Positions 60,211 through 64,000 of a DNA stretch of 64,000 bases are shown one piece after another. Every line of letters begins with the position of its first letter. Positions within the stretch are counted from its first letter, which is position 1. Made by a program: the position numbers and the translations under genes. The notes under the pieces were generated by a model. That model ran no database searches. It was not told where the DNA came from and saw nothing but the letters and a program-made list of their open reading frames with translations. This DNA comes from Sedimenticola selenatireducens DSM 17993 (GTDB lineage Bacteria; Pseudomonadota; Gammaproteobacteria; Chromatiales; Chromatiaceae), in NCBI RefSeq assembly GCF_000428045.1, contig NZ_ATZE01000001.1:124265-188264 (forward strand), given 5' to 3'.

Positions 60211-62940
60211 ATGTGGAAACGGTTATCACAAAACGCAGTGAATGAATCCGTAATACAGGCAGAAGCCCCCGTGACCCAGACAATGGTCAAGCGCTTGTAT
60301 GAGCGTCCGCCATCCTTCACCGGTCTCCTGCCTTGGGTCGAGTACGACCCCGAGAGCCGAACCTTTCTGCTGGAAGACGGTATCAGCCTGGGTGCCCTGT
60401 TTGAGTTGACACCGGCCGGTACTGAGGCACGCACGCCCGAGTTCATGACCCAGTTACGCGATGCGATCCAAACTGCGCTGACAGATGCCATCCCCGAAGA
60501 AGACGATGCCCCCTGGGTGCTGCAGGTCTACGTGCAGGACGAACCCAGTCTGCAGGGGTTTCAGAAAGAGGTTGCAGACTACCCGCAACCGAGTGCAAAG
60601 AAGACGCCATTCACACGACACTTCCAGACAATGTTTTCACAGCACCTTGCCCGGATTACGCAGCCCGGCGGCCTGTTCGAAGACAAGGCCGTAACCGGAA
60701 CCCACTGGCGGGGACAGGTGCGCCGCGTGCGCGCTACGCTCTATCGTCGATTGAAACCCAGGGGCAAGTTGCCATCGGCAATCGAGGTGGAGGAGGCGCT
60801 GAACGATGTCGCGATCAAATGGGTTGCCGCGCTGGCTTCGGCCGGGATCCGCGCTCGGCGCGGAACCGGAAAAGACCTCTACGAGTGGCTTCTCAAGTGG
60901 TTCAACCCAGCACCTGCGATTGCCGGTGGTGATCCCGACAAGTTAATGGAGATCGCCCCCTATCCCGGGGACGAAGATCTTTGCTTCGGCTACGATCTGG
61001 CCGAACGTCTCACCTTGACAATGCCGAAATCGGATAACATATCGGCTACCTGGTGGTTCGATAACCTGCCCCACAGCATCGTCACGGTTCAGGGGTTGCG
61101 CCGGGCACCCGAGGTGGGGCACATAACAGCGGAACGCCAGGCCGGAGATCACGTCTTCTCCCTCTTCGACCGACTGCCCGAGCACACCGTGATGGTGATG
61201 ACCCTGACTGTCAAACCACAAGATTTCACGCGTAACCACATCGCACAGGTCAAGCGGGCCGCAGTGGGCGATTCCGCCGAAGCTGAACTTACCCGCGAAG
61301 ATGCCGAAGCGGTAGAGCGGGAGATGGCGCGAGGCAACAAGCTCTATCCGCTGAGCATCGCTTTCTATGTCCGGGGCAATGATTTGAAATCCCTGCGCGC
61401 CAACATCAACCAGCTGAATGCACTGCTGCTGCCCAATGGACTGCAGCCGATCCTGCAGGAGGCGGATCTGCTGACCTTGGACAGCTACATCCGCAACCTG
61501 CCGATGGCCTATGACCAGTCAATGGACAAGATCAATCGGCGATCGCGACTGGTATTTTCCAGCCACACCGCGAATCTACTGCCGCTGTATGGGCGTTCGA
61601 AGGGGACCGGGCACCCCGGCCTGGTCTTCTTCAATCGGGGGGCCGAGCCGCTGGTATTCGATCCGCTGCATCACGAGGACCGAAAGAAGAACGCCCACAT
61701 GCTCATTTTGGGGCCCACCGGCGCGGGCAAGTCGGCGCTGCTGGTCTATCTGTTGCAGCAGATGGCTGCGATGTACCGCCCGCGCATCTTCATCATCGAG
61801 GCCGGGGGCTCATTCTCTCTGCTTGGACAGGACTTTCAGGCGAACGGGCTCTCGGTCAACCAAGTCACGCTCAATCCGAACGTGGATGTGAGTCTGCCGC
61901 CGTTTGCCGATGCCCTGCGCATGCTGGAGAAGGAGAGTCGTCTGCGAATCAGCATCGATCCCGATACGCTGGACGATGACGAAACCGACGAAGAGGGCAC
62001 CGGCAGGGATATCCTCGGCGAGATGGAGATCGCGGCGCGCATCATGATCACCGGTGGTGACGAGCGCGAAGACGCGCGCATGACACGAGCCGACCGGCTG
62101 TTGATCCGTAACGCGATTTTTCTGGCCGCCAAAACGGTCAAAGAGAGCGAACGCACCCAGGTGATCACCGAAGATGTGGTGGCAGCGCTGCATGCGATTG
62201 GGCGGGATCAGACTCTACCCGAGTCCCGACGTAACCGGGCCATGGAGATGGGGGATGGCATGGCGCTGTTCTGTTCCGGTCTCGCCGGCTACTTCTTCAA
62301 CCGGCCGGGTACGCCCTGGCCGGAGTCCGATGTCACCATTCTGGAGATGGGCATACTGGCCCGGGAGGGCTACGAGGATCAGCTCACCGTCGCCTACATT
62401 TCCATGATGAGCCACATCAACGATCTGGTGGAGCGGCATCAGCATGATGCCCGGCCGACACTGGTGATTACCGATGAGGGCCACATCATCACCACCAACC
62501 CGTTGCTGGCTCGCTATGTGGTTAAGATCACCAAGATGTGGCGCAAGCTCGGCGCCTGGTTCTGGATCGCCACTCAGAACCTGGAAGATTTCCCAGACGC
62601 CAGCCGCAAGATGCTCAACATGATGGAGTGGTGGTTGTGTCTGGTCATGCCCAAGGAGGAGGTCGAACAGATCGCACGGTTCAAGGATCTGACGGATGTA
62701 CAGCGCAACCTGTTACTGTCCGCACGAAAAGAGCCGGGTAAATATGTGGAAGGGGTGGTGCTCTCCGATAACCTCGAAGCTCTGTTTCGCAATGTCCCGC
62801 CGCCGTTATCCCTGGCACTGGCGATGACCGAGAAGCATGAGAAGGCGGCGCGGGCGGAGATCATGCGGGAGCGGGGGTGTTCCGAGCTGGAGGCAGTGTA
62901 TGTGATGGCGGAGCGTATCGCAGAACATCGGAATGCCTGA
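60211..62940 (+). CDS. Conjugative transfer ATPase, VirB4/TraC-like (PFL_4706 family)
   Basis: A 909-residue secretion ATPase. The N-terminal half (YERPPSFTGLLPWVEYDPESRTFLLEDGISLGALFELTP) matches TraC-type openings. Walker A is ILGPTGAGKSALLVYLLQQ near residue 500, Walker B TLVITDEGHIITTNPLL near 750, and IATQNLEDFPDASRKMLNMMEWW is the typical downstream motif. It powers pilus assembly and substrate transfer. Last transfer gene within the window. Confidence 0.93.
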   Translation: MWKRLSQNAVNESVIQAEAPVTQTMVKRLYERPPSFTGLLPWVEYDPESRTFLLEDGISLGALFELTPAGTEARTPEFMTQLRDAIQTALTDAIPEEDDAPWVLQVYVQDEPSLQGFQKEVADYPQPSAKKTPFTRHFQTMFSQHLARITQPGGLFEDKAVTGTHWRGQVRRVRATLYRRLKPRGKLPSAIEVEEALNDVAIKWVAALASAGIRARRGTGKDLYEWLLKWFNPAPAIAGGDPDKLMEIAPYPGDEDLCFGYDLAERLTLTMPKSDNISATWWFDNLPHSIVTVQGLRRAPEVGHITAERQAGDHVFSLFDRLPEHTVMVMTLTVKPQDFTRNHIAQVKRAAVGDSAEAELTREDAEAVEREMARGNKLYPLSIAFYVRGNDLKSLRANINQLNALLLPNGLQPILQEADLLTLDSYIRNLPMAYDQSMDKINRRSRLVFSSHTANLLPLYGRSKGTGHPGLVFFNRGAEPLVFDPLHHEDRKKNAHMLILGPTGAGKSALLVYLLQQMAAMYRPRIFIIEAGGSFSLLGQDFQANGLSVNQVTLNPNVDVSLPPFADALRMLEKESRLRISIDPDTLDDDETDEEGTGRDILGEMEIAARIMITGGDEREDARMTRADRLLIRNAIFLAAKTVKESERTQVITEDVVAALHAIGRDQTLPESRRNRAMEMGDGMALFCSGLAGYFFNRPGTPWPESDVTILEMGILAREGYEDQLTVAYISMMSHINDLVERHQHDARPTLVITDEGHIITTNPLLARYVVKITKMWRKLGAWFWIATQNLEDFPDASRKMLNMMEWWLCLVMPKEEVEQIARFKDLTDVQRNLLLSARKEPGKYVEGVVLSDNLEALFRNVPPPLSLALAMTEKHEKAARAEIMRERGCSELEAVYVMAERIAEHRNA

Positions 62941-63054
62941 TCGCTGATAGGCGGGATTTTAAACTCTGTAGGAGGGCAGGGATGGGCATTGGGTGTTCGT
63001 CTATATAGATGGTATCTGCTGCAAACCGATGATGGTCTCTCTATCATAGGCCCG

Positions 63055-63924
63055 ATGAACCTCGTCTTAATCATAGCCGCTGTTGCCATCACGCTGATCG
63101 GGCTCTTTCCCATCATTCTGCACCGGGTCTACCGGGCACCCAGGCGGGTTGAAACCACCACGCCGGCGAGCCACTCGCTGCCCTTCAGCATGCACTACCT
63201 GCCCGGACCGAAAGGAAAACGGCTCTATTCCTGGCTGATTCCGGGAGAGCTCGAATTGTGTACTGTCATCCTGGTTCATGGCTGGGGGGCGAACGCACAA
63301 ATGATGCTCCCGCTGGCACGATGCTTTCATCGGGCCGGTATGAACGTGCTGCTCTATGATGCGCGTAATCACGGTAAGAGTGATCGGGACAGCTTCTCCT
63401 CGCTGCCGCGTTTCGCCGAGGATCTGGGTTGCGCCATTGAATGGGCAAAACAACGTGACGCCGGTCAGAAGATCGTGCTGTTTGGACATTCGATCGGTGC
63501 GGCAGCCGCCATGCTGGCCGCGTCACACAGAACCGACATTGATCTGGTGATCGGACTGTCTGGATTTGCGCATCCCAATCTCGTCATGAACCGGCATCTG
63601 GACCGTCCCTGGCTTCCCAAGGTGTTAAGACCCCTGATCATGAATTACATCCAGTGGGTTATCGGATATAGGTTTGAGGAGATCGCTCCCATGAACCGCA
63701 TCCGGTATATTCGATGTCCCGTCCTGCTGGTGCATGGGACAGAAGACGCGGTTGTGCCGATTAGCGATATGCATCTGATCGAGCAGAATGCGCTGCCGGA
63801 AAATCCCGTTCAACTCATTGAGATCGAGGGTGCCGGCCACAACTCGGTTGAACAGTTTCAGCAGCATGCAGACGATCTGATCGATTGGGTTCACGAACAC
63901 CTTAACCGCGTGCCGCCTGTTTAA
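63055..63924 (+). CDS. Membrane-anchored alpha/beta hydrolase
   Basis: A 289-residue hydrolase with an N-terminal membrane helix (NLVLIIAAVAITLIGLFPIIL) and an alpha/beta domain: VILVHGWGANAQMMLPLARCF, DARNHGKSD, nucleophile elbow VLFGHSIGAAAAM, acid LVHGTEDAVVPISD and GAGHNSVEQF for the histidine. It interrupts the transfer gene order after the VirB4-like gene, so it looks like cargo. ATG 63055 is chosen over a TTG at 62989, since the helix then starts at residue 2. Bases 63925-64000 show nothing. Confidence 0.85.
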   Translation: MNLVLIIAAVAITLIGLFPIILHRVYRAPRRVETTTPASHSLPFSMHYLPGPKGKRLYSWLIPGELELCTVILVHGWGANAQMMLPLARCFHRAGMNVLLYDARNHGKSDRDSFSSLPRFAEDLGCAIEWAKQRDAGQKIVLFGHSIGAAAAMLAASHRTDIDLVIGLSGFAHPNLVMNRHLDRPWLPKVLRPLIMNYIQWVIGYRFEEIAPMNRIRYIRCPVLLVHGTEDAVVPISDMHLIEQNALPENPVQLIEIEGAGHNSVEQFQQHADDLIDWVHEHLNRVPPV

Positions 63925-64000
63925 CCGGCTCAAATAAACCAAGACAACTGGTGATTGGTTTTTCTCTGTAACGACTTTTCGGCCTGGTGCACACTCCAGG

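Overview
The window (about 58-60% GC by eye) is a piece of gammaproteobacterial chromosome that carries the left part of a large integrative and conjugative element (ICE). Bases 1-12.7 kb are conserved backbone: a truncated HDOD protein, an alpha/beta hydrolase, then yebC-ruvC-ruvA-ruvB-ybgC-tolQ-tolR-tolA-tolB-pal-cpoB-queE-queC and a YeeE/YedE sulfur-compound transporter. This order is typical of gammaproteobacteria. The transporter and the general character of the proteins would fit a sulfur-oxidising lineage (Chromatiales/Sedimenticola-like), but that assignment is only a guess.

A tRNA-Lys(UUU) gene at 12.78 kb is the probable attachment site. A tyrosine integrase lies 67 bp from its 3' end, and from there to the window edge the sequence is mobile. 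The ICE belongs to the PFGI-1/ICEclc/pKLC102 class with a G-type (GI) mating apparatus. Its right end, the relaxase and the last transfer genes are not in the window. Layout: (i) 12.9-18.4 kb, control module: a probable FlhD-like/FlhC-like/excisionase/integrase operon, a two-component HD-GYP protein, a second FlhC/FlhD-like pair, and a divergent XRE repressor; (ii) 18.7-27.6 kb, maintenance module: ParB-family protein, DUF2857, STY4528-family protein, a 1-kb iteron/DnaA-box region that looks like a replication origin, a PFL_4669-family protein, a small ParR/StbB-like candidate, a ParM/StbA actin, DUF3577, RadC and DUF6573, the last three each behind a hairpin-rich leader; (iii) 27.6-43.7 kb, cargo: an IS1111-type element with a probable bridge-RNA region, a NYN-LOTUS protein, a DUF998 membrane protein, a two-gene nucleoside-phosphorylase + HSP90-like ATPase operon (best candidate for an undescribed defence system), an IS5-family element with CTAA target duplication, TudS-like and zinc-ribbon proteins, DNA polymerase IV, a second integrase-like recombinase behind a train of hairpins, GFA, GNAT, prim-pol and dienelactone hydrolase; (iv) 43.9-50.1 kb, PilL to TraD transfer block; (v) 50.4-55.5 kb, TetR/MFP/RND efflux cargo with two matching operators; (vi) 55.6-62.9 kb, type IV secretion block ending in the VirB4-like ATPase, followed by a cargo hydrolase.

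How it may work: the XRE protein probably represses the divergent FlhD/FlhC-like pair. FlhDC-type activators (compare SetCD of SXT) would then switch on excision, maintenance and transfer operons, three of which share a similar 16-17-bp upstream motif. The origin-like region, ParB and ParM would keep the excised circle. The cargo adds possible phage defence, efflux and repair functions. Family names (TIGR, DUF) are from recognition of the protein sequences, not from a database search.
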